A stretch of DNA of 64,000 nt from positions 589,440 through 653,439 of the forward strand of contig JADANN010000001.1 of the NCBI GenBank assembly GCA_018806985.1. The letters are read 5' to 3'. The notes under the pieces were generated by a model. That model saw nothing but the letters and a program-made list of their open reading frames with translations. It searched no databases and was not told where the DNA came from. How positions within the stretch are numbered: the stretch's first letter is position 1; each line of letters starts with the position of its first letter. Shown here piece after piece: positions 22,500-34,800 of this stretch. This DNA comes from Angiostrongylus vasorum. Lineage: Eukaryota > Nematoda > Chromadorea > Rhabditida > Metastrongylidae. The translations under genes and the position numbers were made by a program.

Positions 22500-23360
22500 C
22501 GCCTTCATTGAAACTACCAGATACGTATAGTCATCATATCCTCAATCCATGATCAATCCAGTTTTGCCTGCTTTCTTTTGCATCAGGCCTTCTCCACGAT
22601 TTAGGTGCTCTTCTAATCGAACGGTACTCCATGTCTTGCTCCTGTTTCAGTGAGCTCGTCTAACATTCTCTATACCTCTGCACTTTTAGGAAAGATGACT
22701 GTGCTGTCGCGAATACAATGGTTAGAGGGAGTAACCGGCCTTTTTCAGCCCAGTGGAGTGACTGTAGTGACCAATATTGTACGATGGTGAACGGCTTTTT
22801 AACACATTTTATTGTCGTCCTTTATTACCTCTGCTAGGTGAAAATTGTGAATGACTACTGAAAAAGCTGCATTGTTGACACATAGTGAGTGCTTCTGCGA
22901 GCAATAGTTTTTGAACAGCATGTGTCAAGACATTGATTAATTAAGATGTTGCTTTTTTTCTGTTGAGCAAAAGTGTCCCGGCTGAGATTTAAAGTCTCTT
23001 CAGCAGCACTCTTCCGTTGAATTTCCACCTACGCTTTTATGCCAGCAGTAATTACATGTGTATCATAGAGCATCAAATCGCTGTATACTGGCTGCTTCCT
23101 CCTTCATACACGATAATCGAATTTCATGCAGTGAAACTGAACTTGAATGGAGTGCATTATTTGTTACCAAAGATGTGATCGATCCTTATGAGTCCCCTCG
23201 TTTTTTTTCCAATGTTATCTCCAGTCCTGACTTCTTTCTTGTTGCTTGGGCGAAATTTCTGTGATACAGATAAACCTCAACAAGTGCTCCTTTAGGGTGG
23301 TTATCATTTCCATTTTTACATAGTAATTCAAATTCTCTGATTGTTTATCCTTGTCATTGA
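22500..23360. other. No recognised feature
   Basis: Short open frames only. A weak GTTTCGAC-type terminus may be present at about 22955-22995. Confidence 0.4.
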
Positions 23361-23366
23361 GTTTCA

Positions 23367-26300
23367 CCACGGATCTCCCTCACATAAGGGGATCTCGAGC
23401 CGGTTAGTCGCAAGGCTACGTGGTGCGTCCCCCAGGTGGCGGATAGGGGGTTAATCGCGGAGCGAAAAGCGACCTCTGCTTCCCTGAGACACAGATGGAT
23501 CCAGGGATGGACTCCCTGTTTCTGCTGCGCCGATTTGGCACATACTTTCTGCATTTGCTAGGCGTATTCATGCACGTGTGTGTGGGTGCGTTCTAGTTTA
23601 TGCAGATTGTATTCTACGAGTCAATTCGGCCAAAAGCCTGTAATCAAGTGACAGGGGAAGTATATGGGAGGCGGTTAGGAGTCGCCTCCAGCAAATAAGC
23701 TCCATGTCCACTCTGGGAGAGCCTGGCAAGCTACCCGTGAGTATACCCAGCCCCCACGTTCAGAGCCCAGCAAGCTATACGTGCATCAAAAATGCTAAAC
23801 ACAGTGAAAAAAAACGGGCGTCATTATTCTGACCCCGAAAGCGCCCCCCAGTTTCGCAGCGTTGTGTAGGAAGAGTACGAAGAGGCTACTATAATCTCAT
23901 GGGCAATGGAAGCTGCCTGGATCTGAAAGAACTATGGTGACGATCTGTACTTACAATGCACGCACACTTGCATCCGAGTCTTCGATAGAACACTTGCTCA
24001 TGCAAGCAAGAAGGATAAAGTACAACGTCATCGGCCTGGCCGAGACGAGAAGACGCCAGCCTTTCAATGCCGTCTATGACACCGGAGAAGAACTGTTCCT
24101 CGGAACATGCGACAGTAGAGGAGTTGGCGGCGTCGGCGTTCTCGTCAACACGAGTTTGTCCATGAGTTCGAACAAATTAGAACCCGAATCGGACGTTTAC
24201 GATTGAAAAAGATGTGGATCAATTCCGGCTTTGACTATCCTCGTCGTTTATGCGCCGATACCAAACTACGACGAAGAAGAAGTCGTAGCGTTCTGTATGG
24301 ACTTGGAGAAGTTCTGCAGAGAAGACCACACATTCTTCAAGGTCATCATTGGAAATTTCAACGCCAAGATTGGACCAAGAAGAACGTCTGAAGGACGTCG
24401 CATTGGGGGCCCATGGATTAGAATAGAACGAACAGGGTGAGCGGCTGTCTGAGTTTATCATGGCGACCAAGACAATCCATGGTAACTCACAATTTTAGAA
24501 GCCCCACCCTAAGCGCTGGACGTGCGAGTCTCTCAATGGAGAGTACCATAACGAAATAGACCACATCATAGTAAATAGAAGGTTTTTGCCTAACCGATGC
24601 CGCTGTTGTCCCAAAATTCTACACGGGATCAGACCACCGTCTCCTTCGTGCAAGATTCTATTTCTCGCTGAAAGAAGAAAAAGCCGCTAAATTCAAAAAC
24701 CGAATTCTCAGAACCACCGTAAACTGGGAATTATTCAATTCATTACTCGGCTGTTGGGAAAGATGCCGTTGTCGATGACATGGACGAAGAATACCATCAG
24801 CTCATTCAACATCTTCACGTTAGCTCTATGAAAGCTGAGAGTTGGAAAGCCACGAAGAGACGTCTGTCTCCAGAAACACTGCGAGGCAATACGCCAGCGT
24901 GGAATGGCGCGAGCTGCAGGCAACCGCGAACTAACGTCCGGACTTGCAAAACAATGCAAATAGGCGATAAAAGAAGCTCTTAAGGAGAGAAGAGCAACAG
25001 TAATATTCGAAGCTGCCGAGGCTTGGAAAAGGATTCGCAAAGCCCACCGAAGCGTCGCCAATTACAGGACCAAGTTGATTGCATTCCGACGCCCAGACGG
25101 AACAGTTACAGCGTCCAGAAAGGCGATGGAAAAAATTACTCACGAATACTACTCAAATCTCTTCGATAGCTACGTCCATTCTCCGTTATATGAAATAAAG
25201 GAGGATGGTTGTGTTGTATCACCGGTTCTCCCTTCCGAAATCCGACATGCCATTTCATCGGTGAAAAATCGAACAGCACCAGGTCCGGACAAGATAAGAT
25301 TGGCTCGGTTCTTCATACGTTACCTGTCCGAATGCAAGGTCCCTGCTTAGTGAAAGACCACCAAAACCATGTTATTGTTCAAGAAGGATGGCCTACACGA
25401 TTTTGGCAACTATCCTCCAATCTGTTTGCTGTCTGTCGTCTACAAACTTTTCACTCGAGTCATCCTAAACAGGACTGACAGAACACTGGACGAAGGATAG
25501 CCATGTGAGCAAGCAGGGTTTCGAAAAGTATTTAGTACGATGGACCACATCTACACGGTAACAAGGCTCATTGAAGTATAGCGAGAGTACAAAGACCGCT
25601 CTGCCTCACCTCCATCGATTTACAAAAGGCTTTTGATTCAGTCGAGATAGAAGCAGTCTTGGAAGCCCTGGATAGTCAAGGAGTCCCTACTCAGTACATA
25701 AAGATTCTTCGTGAGCTGTAGAAAAATTTCACAACAAAGGTATCACCAATCTTCGACGATATTATCATTGACGTCAAAAGAGGAGTTAGGCAAGGCGATA
25801 CCATCTCGCCAAAATTCTTTACCGCCACCCTCCAGAACGTCATGCGGACATTGGAATGGGATAATATGGGAGTGGAAATCGATGGTCGGCAGTTGCACCA
25901 TCTTCGCTTTGCTGATGACATCGTCCTTATAACACCAAACATTAGCCAAACGGAACGTATGCTTACCGACTTTGATTAAGCCTGTAGAAAGATTGGTCTT
26001 CAACTAAATCTCACAAAAACAATGTTCATGAAGAACGGATTTTTTTCGCATGCCCACATTCATGTTCAACGGAACGAATATCTCCGAATACTCCAGTTAT
26101 ATCTATCTAGGTCGGGAAATCAATATGATGAACGACCTAGCTCCAAAGCTGAGCAGAAGTTAACGAGCGGCTTAGGGTTCATTCAAGAGCATCGAGAATG
26201 TAGTGATGAGAATAGGGAACACCCGACTCCGTGCCCACCTTTTCGGCTCAACGGTACTTCCTGCCCCTAATGTGTGCGTCAGAAACTTGGTCGTTGCGTA

Positions 26301-26760
26301 AGCACGATGAAAGGTCACTCAGCGTTATCGAACGCGCAGTCGAAAGGGCGATGCTAGGAGTATCCCGTTCCACACAAGTAAGGGAAGGGATCCGAAGCTC
26401 CGATTTGCGTCGACGATCAAAAATCAAATATGCCGTTCTGTACGCCAAACAGTCGAAGATAAGGTGGGCCGGACACGTAATGCGTATGAATGACAACCGA
26501 TGGACAAGAGCCGTTAGTGACTGAATTCCTCGGGATGTCAAACGTACTGCAAGAAGACCACCGAGCCAATGGTCAGAGTTTTTCGTGAAGAGCCTATGAA
26601 GAAAGATATGATGCTCAACGAGTTCCTAGAGCGAGCAGAACCCATTGGGCTACTGTTGCACACGACAGGGGAAAAAATGGAAAACTTACTGGCGCCAGCG
26701 CGAGTCACTCGACGATCAACGGGGCTACAGGTGACAGGTGACAGGTCATTGAGTAGATCC
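23367..26760 (+). mobile_element. RTE-A1: RTE-clade non-LTR retrotransposon, nearly full length, inactive
   Basis: Contains a ~560-bp 5' region shared with RTE-A2, then an APE-type endonuclease (TYNARTL, GLAETRR, and GSDHRLL near 24635). A linker and a reverse transcriptase follow (APGPDKIR near 25280, LHHLRFADDIVLITPN near 25895), then a C-terminal region (SETWSLRKHDERSLSVIERA). The known endonuclease motif GDFNA reads GNFNA here. There are several frameshifts and stops, and the segment after PGPDKIR lacks the stretch containing ALVNT that is present in RTE-A3. The 3' end has CAGGTGACAGGTGACAGG, a short repeat typical of RTE tails. Confidence 0.92.
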
Positions 26761-26877
26761 ATGCACTGAAAGAACATCGCATTTTACTGACCAGTTCCTC
26801 GATATCTTCACCAAATATCTGTTTCATAAACAGTTGATGTTGGTAAATAAAAAAAATAATAGCCAATCTTTAACGAC

Positions 26878-27050
26878 GTTTGTAGCGAGGTGGTGAGAGG
26901 TGCTCTGCAATACAAAGGGGATCGATCTCGCGCTCCAGGCTCATCAGACCTTCCATCCTTCTAGGGTCGGCAAATTTTTTTTCCTGTCTGGGAGTATAGC
27001 AGCACTGACTCGACACATCGGTGGGCCACCATGAGTCATTGTGTCCAATT
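26878..27050 (+). repeat. tRNA-derived SINE, plus orientation
   Basis: Head GTAGCGAGGTGGTGAGAGGT (box A-like), box B-like GGGGATCGATCTC, body CTGTCTGGGAGTATAGCAGC and CACATCGGTGGGCCACCATG. It lies about 120 bp past the RTE-A1 3' end. Confidence 0.68.
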
Positions 27051-27180
27051 ATTGCTCCATAATGAGCCAGGGGGTGCGTCTTTGTCTTTTTGTTATATAG
27101 TTGCTTTCTGTATAAACTTAGTGACTGCTGGTTGAGTTTGCTTTCTCAACAAATTAAATTGGGCTTGTTCTTTGCCTCTT

Positions 27181-27185
<5 letters not shown>

Positions 27186-27226
<41 letters not shown>

Positions 27227-27245
27227 GCACACATACACACACTCA

Positions 27246-27292
<47 letters not shown>

Positions 27293-27420
27293 TATATATA
27301 TACACACACACATAAACAAACACACGCATACACACGCAGAGACACACACACCTACACGTACGCACACAAGAACGCATATATGTATTCTTATATTACCATA
27401 TGCATCATATTTAGTACATG

Positions 27421-27471
<51 letters not shown>

Positions 27472-27475
27472 TACA
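27186..27475. repeat. Compound (TA)n-(CA)n-(TA)n microsatellite
   Basis: About 38 bp of TA, then an imperfect CA tract to about 27365, then a second TA run at 27424-27469. It creates long low-complexity open frames on both strands that are not genes. Confidence 0.98.
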
Positions 27476-27479
27476 TACA

Positions 27480-27915
27480 TATATACACCAGAGTCAATGC
27501 AAATTGGCTCAAGATCAAGATTTACCAAGATCTTCGCACTGTCAGTCTTTGACGCATGTGTATCAGTAGGAGTTGGCTCAAATTTGGGGGATTAGACGAA
27601 ATTCAAAGAAAACCTAGAAAGAAGAAATTAGAGAACACAGATGACGTAAAATTCACATACGCTGCTGCATAACACACCTGCCGTTTCTCATTATCCGAAT
27701 CAAACAACAAGAATGCAGCATTACACGAAATATTTTTTTTATACTGGTCAGATCACAGAGTCCTCGTTTTTCAAAGAAGCGACATCGACTTGAAGAGGAT
27801 CGCTAAAGAGTACGTTCTTGACTCATTAATTTAGCCTTGATAGTGCACTTGTGCTACTCGTCTTCTTCTTTAGCACTGCGAATCATTTGTGAACGCTCAC
27901 TCAACTGCTATGGAA
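27480..27915. other. No recognised feature
   Basis: Nothing supportable seen. Confidence 0.5.
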
Positions 27916-27917
27916 TA

Positions 27918-28062
27918 TAGAACTAGCTGAGAGACAGGCGAAACGAAGGACCCGCATGGTGTGGTGGTGAACGCGTTACTCCGCGGAAAGGACAATAGCG
28001 CGTTCGTTCCCCATCGCAAACACCTGCGGTCCGGAGTTTTGCAATTATCTCAGCTTCGTCGA
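27918..28062 (-). repeat. Repeat H, one arm
   Basis: GAACTAGCTGAGAGACAGGC to CTGCGGTCCGGAGTTTTGCA, the same order as the right arm at 4.58-4.74 kb. Confidence 0.75.
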
Positions 28063-28264
28063 TGCTATGGAATAATTTTGAGAAGCCATTGAAACAATTA
28101 ATTCTTCAACCATGTAGTTTTATTCCGTTACCTGAGTTTTTTCATTTTTGCTGACCATTACATCATCGTCTCTTACTTTTTTCGAAAAATTTGCCTTCCT
28201 AAGATAATCCACTTCTATATTCTGGCATCGCCGAAACACAGGGCGATTCTTAAAGGATTAAATC

Positions 28265-28358
28265 GTAAATTGTTCGGCGTTGATTAATGCCTGAGGGATG
28301 CGCCATGCTTCAACCTCTTTCAGCATCGCCGAGTGGCTGAATGTATATTTGGACTAGA
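28265..28358 (-). repeat. SINE, 3' fragment
   Basis: GTTGATTAATGCCTGAGGGA through GTGGCTGAATGTATATTTGG matches the 3' third of the SINE family; the tRNA head is missing. Confidence 0.55.
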
Positions 28359-28814
28359 TGAACAAACGAGAGGTTAAGACGACATTCAAAAGATTCAACT
28401 TCAAATTACTTCGATTCCCTTTCTTGATGAACCTAAATAAGTTTGGTTTTTCTGAAGCGACCCTCCTAGCTGGGCCTTCTGAAATAAGCAAAGCTTTCTT
28501 TATGAAAGTGTTCTTCGCGGTAATAATGCCAGGATGACCAATTGAGCGAACAGTATGATTTGGAACTATCAATCCAACTCATCTTTTGATCTTTTGCTGG
28601 AACTCAAGTATCCTCTGTGGTGCAAAATAGTCCGTTCGCATTGCTACCACTGCATCTCAGCATTTTTGCGAAAATCAACTTCTTCATTCTCCGTAGAATA
28701 TCACCAAAGGAAAGCAGAAATAACGGCAGGACATCTTATGACACGACTGAGAAATGTAATGCAGTAACAAGTTTTCTACACTATGCTACTTGGTGTTATA
28801 AATTCGTCGTATTC

Positions 28815-29310
28815 TTTCTCAGCAATCGTGAGGTTGTTAAACAGCATACGTTTACTTCCATACAATAACACACATACAACACAATCGTAGCAGACATTTC
28901 GGCCTTGAAGCTTTTTAGACAAAAGCCAAAAATCCCACAATGAATAGCAGGGAGGAATGCCCCCGAGATCACGCGTAATCTCGCCCCTTACCTTCGTATC
29001 GATCGTTGATGGGGGTGGTGCAGTAGTCAACCCATGCGACTCTGAGCGGCTGTTCTTCCTCGGTGGAAGACGGGTGAAAAAAGCGGTGGGTTTTTTCGAG
29101 AAGCCGTAGATCTTGTAATTATCGTGCAGATTTTCATCTTTCTGCTTGTGCTGTTGTAGCGTTTGACCCAGCAAGTTGCGTATTAGTGTACCCTTCCAGG
29201 CTCTGAAGAAGGCCATTCTGTCGAAACGTCAGCTACGATTGTGTTGTATGTGTGTTACTGTATGGAAGTAAACGTATGCTGTTTAACAACCTCGCGATTG
29301 CTGAGAGAGA
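28815..29310. mobile_element. MITE-like element with ~75-bp inverted termini
   Basis: Left terminus CAGCAATCGTGAGGTTGTTA then TACGTTTACTTCCATACA and ACACAATCGTAGCAGACATT is mirrored at 29222-29305 (CTGTCGAAACGTCAGCTACG, GTATGGAAGTAAACGTATGC). The minus strand is open for 146 codons across most of the element. That frame includes proline- and charge-rich peptides (KNSRSESHGLTTAPPPSTID) but has no transposase signature. It could be a captured gene piece or chance. Confidence 0.78.
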
Positions 29311-29324
29311 AAACGACAAATTCA

Positions 29325-29660
29325 TAATCCATTGCCGAGGTTAACAGAAAGTCGATCTTGGGAACTACCTGGTATATTTGATAGGCTCTGTTAAAACTCT
29401 TTGGGAGCTAATGCATTCCAATCTTATATAGCGAATTATTAAACTTCCTTCGAATTACTCGCTTTTCATTACCATTATTATTATTGTTATTATTACTATT
29501 ATCCACTAAAGTCAGCATTAAACGAATTAGAGAAGAAGTAGTGATATGTAGTAGCGTTCCGACAAAATGAAGAAAGATGACAAAATTCAACGATTGAAGA
29601 AAAACATCGATTTATCAATCAATGCAGAGGTTAACAGAAAGTCGGTCTTCGGGATAACAT
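29325..29660. repeat. Two copies of the GAGGTTAACAGAAAGTCG motif
   Basis: Copies at about 29333 (CATTGCCGAGGTTAACAGAA) and 29620 (CAATGCAGAGGTTAACAGAA). The first abuts the end of the 28.8-29.3 kb MITE. A short ATT/GTT-rich stretch lies between them at 29466-29503. Confidence 0.65.
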
Positions 29661-29884
29661 CATTGCTGAATTTCTGTTCCCAGATGCAGGCGAGAACACT
29701 ATTGCACTGTTACAAGCTGCAATTGGGCCTTAGCTATTGCTGTGTTTCAATTATTACTTGTATTACAGTCACTCGCATTCTAATCATATAGTAAAATCTT
29801 AAGGCATTATCCAAAAAGTGCCATAACTTGGGCTGTTTATGTTGTCGTTTTTGCTAAATTCTTTCAGCTAAGATTCCAAAGACA

Positions 29885-30115
29885 CTAAAGGCACTATGAT
29901 ACGGAGATATTCGCAGAACTTGGACCCAAAAACAAAAACTTGCAAAGAGAAAGGTGAAGCAACGGCCTTAGGCGTTCCGTGCATAAAACGTGGACCCTCG
30001 GGGTAAACGCGGTCCAATCTGGCTTTGACCCAAGTTTTGCAAATATCTCAACATCATAGTAGTTGTGTTTCACATCATGCCCTACCGTGAAAAAACCTTG
30101 GGCAGTAGATAAATT
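29885..30115. repeat. Diverged foldback repeat (repeat H relative)
   Basis: CACTATGATACGGAGATATT and CGCAGAACTTGGACCC on the left are answered by GACCCAAGTTTTGCAAATAT and CTCAACATCATAGTAGTTGT on the right. A GC-rich core sits between them. Ends with the family's GGGCAGTAGATAAA tail. Confidence 0.6.
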
Positions 30116-30119
30116 GTGG

Positions 30120-31740
30120 TTGTTGAAATTTCTTAAGCTCTCCTTTAGAACTTAGAGCTCGATGTTAGTAGATTTCCACTCATACGCAAGAGCGCAGGTC
30201 AACCAACAGGAGTTGGTACCAACTCATGCTGTTGGATCGTTTTATTTCACCATACTAAGATTTTACTGAATTTGTCGGCAGCTCGCTAGTTTGATGAATA
30301 AAGTATCTATGCAAAAGAGACATACATAAATGATGCCGTGATAGGAAAACGATGCTTAAGGAAACCTGCTAACTAACTAAAGTTTCAAGGCAGTACACTG
30401 ATTTTGTCACTTAAGTATATATGAGCAATAGTCACTGAAACGACTGAAAGTTCATGCTTTGGGATCAAAATAATGATGAGCGGGAAAATGGGAAGAGAAA
30501 GAAAGAAAACCACTAAAAAAACTAAGCAGTTATGAGGAATAATTTAGATCTATAGTCTAGCAGTAGATAACCATTAATCTTCTAAAGCTTTGCATCGTCG
30601 TATCTCGTATGTGAAATCCAATCGCAGAACGTGAGTGATAACAAGCGAAACAAATGATCCAGTTGACAATTTGTACAGAGCAGTGGACGGGAGGAGGACA
30701 GTGCGCCATCATTTTAACCATTGCTATCTCACACGCATTGGATCCGACTTTTGTAGAAGATGCAGAACAACGATTATAAATTTATAAATCATTAATGATT
30801 AGAGCGTTATATCCCCTGACGGAGTTACATTTTTAACACATTCGCGACGATGTCTGATTTTATGTGGCTGGGTAATGGGCAACACTAATTTTTGGCCCTA
30901 CACTGGTTTTCCGACAATATACTGTAATTTTTTGATGACTAACAGAGTTGGAAGAGCGAGGAGATGAGAGTATTGTGAAAGAGCCTTTGCTCTAATGCTC
31001 TAGGAGAATGCATGTGCGCTCCTATTCACTATATCTTGTTACGACCCATCATATAGGCACACTGATATTAGCATTTGAAAGTTTTTGCAGGTTATGTGCG
31101 ATAATTTCTGTATTTCTTAGTATCCGATTCTTTCGCATGATAACTGTAATTTATGAAAGTGATTTAAAAAATGAAATGGCAATCAAGTACTGGTTAGTGA
31201 TTCAGCTCGAAAAATGCCTTGTTTCATTTTTTAAGTGCAAAATAGAGCTCATCACAACATCTGTGCTGGCTAAGCTGTCCATTAATTACAAGACCCATAG
31301 GAAAGGAATTCAATGTTCTAAAATTAAGCACAGAAAAGGGTATGACTTCTACCGAGGTCATACCTTCCTCAGTATCCCGTAGGAAATGTTTTCTATAAAG
31401 GTCATTAAGTCGCGAACGTGTCATGCAGGAAGGCTGGTGCGTTAGCCCAGAAAGTGAAAACCTACGCAGTAGAAAGTTATTTTTGATGGCTTCGTAGCCA
31501 GGAAAGATTACTGCATTGTTGACCATTTCCATTCGGCAACCCTTCAGCAAAACTTTATACGTTGTGTGCATTGTACTATGATTGCATTTGCATTCGAAAA
31601 TGCTTCCCTAAACCCCTTTGGCAAAAAGCAAAATTTCAGTGGTTTCCAATGTTCCCCTTTATCTATCTTTTTACTCCTGCTGGTTATCAAAAGAACGTGC
31701 GCAAGAGACGAATGAATAATACTGATAACTTTTTGCTAAT
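30120..31740. other. No recognised gene; one unassigned open frame
   Basis: A 115-codon minus-strand frame at 31224-31571 (VIFPGYEAIKNNFLLRRFSL, LNDLYRKHFLRDTEEGM) reads like protein but has no known motif. It overlaps a 124-codon plus-strand frame, so at most one is real. Confidence 0.3.
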
Positions 31741-31744
31741 AATA

Positions 31745-31818
31745 ACTTCAATGATGCTGAGACATTTGCAAAACTCCGGACCGCAGGTGTCTGCGGTGGG
31801 AAACGAACGCGATATTGT
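31745..31818 (+). repeat. Repeat H fragment at the broken end of RTE-A2
   Basis: CTTCAATGATGCTGAGACAT to CGGTGGGAAACGAACGCG. The junction with the reverse transcriptase of RTE-A2 is at about 31818, so this element may have inserted into or replaced the RTE-A2 3' end. Confidence 0.7.
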
Positions 31819-34800
31819 AGAATTTATGCTGAATAGGGACTCCCTGACTATCAAGGGCTTCCATAACTGCTTCTATCTCAATTGAATGAAAGCCCTTCTG
31901 TGAATCGATGGAACTAAGACAGAGCGGTCTTTTGCACTCTCGCGATGCTTCAATGAGCCTTGTTATCGTGTGGATGTGGTCCATCGTACTAAATCTTTTG
32001 AAACCCTGCTTGCTCATATGGCTGTCCTTCGTCCAGTGTTCTGTGAATCCTGTTTAGGATTACTCGAGTGAAAAGTTTGTAGACGAAAGACAGCAAGCAG
32101 ATTCGGCGATAGTTCCCGACATCGTCTAGGTCATCCTTCTTGAACAATAACACGGTCTTGCAGGTCTTCCACTAAGTAGGGCCCTTGCATTCTGGCAGGT
32201 AACGTGTGAAGAACCGAGCCAGTGTGTTCACGAGGGCTGAGGAAGGTTCTTCAGGTGTTCTGGTCTTACCCTGTTCGGACCTGGTGCTGTTTGATTTTTC
32301 ACCGACGAAATGGCATGCCGGATTTCGGAATGGAGAGCCGGAAGTACAACATATCCATCCTCCTTTATTTCATATGACGGAGAATGGGCGTAGCTATCGA
32401 AGAGATTTGAGTAGTATTCGTTTATAGCAGCTATTCCCAGAATAGTTTCTATTTTTCTTCTATATCTATTTCTATCTTTGTATGACTGTATGTTTCGGAA
32501 ATAAGTGTCATATCCGTTTTTCTCAAGTTACCTAGCAAATGTCGTAGAACGTAAATATCTTGGTCCCATCCTAAGGAACTTTGATCGCTGTAAACAGTAT
32601 TGTTATGCAAACCTATTCTTAGAATCTGAACTTGTTGTTTGTTATTACTGTCCAAAAGTTATCGTGCGTACAATAACAAGATGAGAATGAGGATGCTGGC
32701 GAGAGCAGTCCTCTGCCAGCTGACCATAGGATTTTGAGAGGATATGGAGAGGTAGCCGGCGGATGTTTTCGGTAATGATGCTGGACCGATGCCAAATACC
32801 GCCTTCTCCGGAAGCATATAAATAGCTTCGTGAATTGTTATCCTGGTTCGCGCCTGTCAGGGCTCGTTCGCCTTCTAGATCCGTACCGTATTGATCTCGT
32901 GTGTCACCAATGCAGATTATCGCAGTTGTTAAGTCATACTGCACATAGTCATTACTGTACATTGGACTCATCATATCATTATTGAATGACAGTTGCAAAT
33001 TGTACGTTAACTTCGCATCATCGTCACTACGTCACGTTTCCCACCAGCTCATTGTATCGTCATCATCATCCTGATCCTCATCCCTAGTGTCACTGTTCAT
33101 TGTTTATCAGTTGATTTGCGGTGCGTTGTCAGTAGCGGCGGCTATACTAAAATGCGTTCTGTCTGCAACGCCATCGGTGGCATGTACCATTGCTCCCACA
33201 CGGTACGCTGAGCGGCCAACTTATGCTGTGTATTCTGTTAAGCCGCTATAGGCTTATCAGTTTCCAGCCATAATCATAGTGGCCCTTGACTCTTAGGCAA
33301 TGGTGGCACCCATCGATGCTCAAACTTCACGTTGTTTACATAGCGTTATCCACGACCAGCCGCCTGACTGTGTTCCGTAGATGACTCATCACTTACCGTC
33401 CTCATTGATCCACTAAAATGCACCTCATCGTTATAATGTTGAAATCTTAGCTCAGCCGGAAATACGGTCCGTCTGTATCCCTCTCCGCCTCAGCATACAG
33501 TCTCCTTCCTCCGCCCTCAGCATACTGACTACCTCAGCCGCCGCGCCGGCCGCGGATAGACGCGACGCGGCATCGCTCATGGCTAACCAACGGTTACTTC
33601 TTGGTAATTATTCATTATTACTGTTAATGTAGTTGTGTTAATTACTTATTAATGGTATAGTAATATTCGAATGCCATTATCTCGTTGTTGGCCCCACTTC
33701 ACTACTAGCCTTAGCACCTCATAGCATTAAATTACGTCATTCCTCTACCATTACTTCTCCATCGTTACTATTATGTTATTAATGTTGTATTTGTGTATTA
33801 AAGGGTTTAATTACCCAAGTTTGAGATATTGCTCTGTGACAACTACGAAAAGTCCCGCGTGGCGTCTTCTCACGAAGTCGAGCATTCTGCTAAAAGGTAG
33901 TGAATATTCGGTGCCGAGTACTGACTCGAAGGCCTATTTTCCACTAGCAGCTACAATATCGTGAGTGATTTTTTTCCATTGCCTTTACAGGACGCTCTAA
34001 CTGTTCCGTCTTGGCGTCAGAGTGCAACCAACTTGATCCTTAATTGGCGAAACTTCGGTGGGCTTTGCGAGTGTTTTTCCAGGCCTCGGCAGCTTCGACC
34101 ATTACTGTTGCTCTTCTCTCTTTAAGAGCTTCTTTTATCGCCTATCTGCATTGTTTTGCAAGTCCGCACGTTAGTTCGCGGTTGCCTGCAGCTCGCGCCA
34201 TTCCACGCTGTCGTATCAGCTCGAGTGTTTCTGCGTCTCTTGGTGACTTTCGAACTCTCAGCTTTCATAGCGCTAACGTGGAGATGTTGAGTGAGCCGGT
34301 CGTATTCATCGTCGATGATATCGACAACAGCATCTTCCCAACGGCCGAGTGATGAATTGAATAAGTCCCAGTTAACGGTGGTTCTGGGACTTCGGTTTTT
34401 TAATTTAGTGGCTTTTTTCTCCCTTCGGCGTGAAATAGAATCTTGCACGAAGGAGACGGTGGTCTGATCCCGTGTAGAATTTTGGGACAACAGCGGCATC
34501 GGTTAGGCAAAACCTTCTATTTACTATGATGTGGTCTATTTCGTTATGGTACTCTCCATTGAGAGACTCGCACGTCCAGCGCTTAGGGTGGGGCTTCTAA
34601 AATTGTGAGTTACCATGGATTGTCTTGGTCGCCATGATAAACTCAGGCAGCCGCTCACCCTGTTCGTTCCATTTTAATCCATGGGCCCCAATGCGACGTC
34701 CTTCAGACGTTCTTCTTGGTCCAATCTTGGCGTTAAAATCTCCAATAATGATCTTGGAGAATGTATGGTCTTCTCTGTAGAACTTCTCCAAGTCCATACA

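Noticed and set aside
24219..25143. Minus-strand frames of 70-108 codons within RTE-A1
   Set aside because: Antisense shadows of the retrotransposon's endonuclease and linker coding sequence.
27090..27569. 159-codon plus-strand and 95-codon minus-strand frames
   Set aside because: They are translations of TA/CA microsatellites (runs of Tyr-Ile and His-Thr) with no coding character.
32422..33958. The insert as a captured host gene
   Set aside because: Its open frames are short and interrupted, lack recognisable domains, and the insert has transposon-like flanking repeats.
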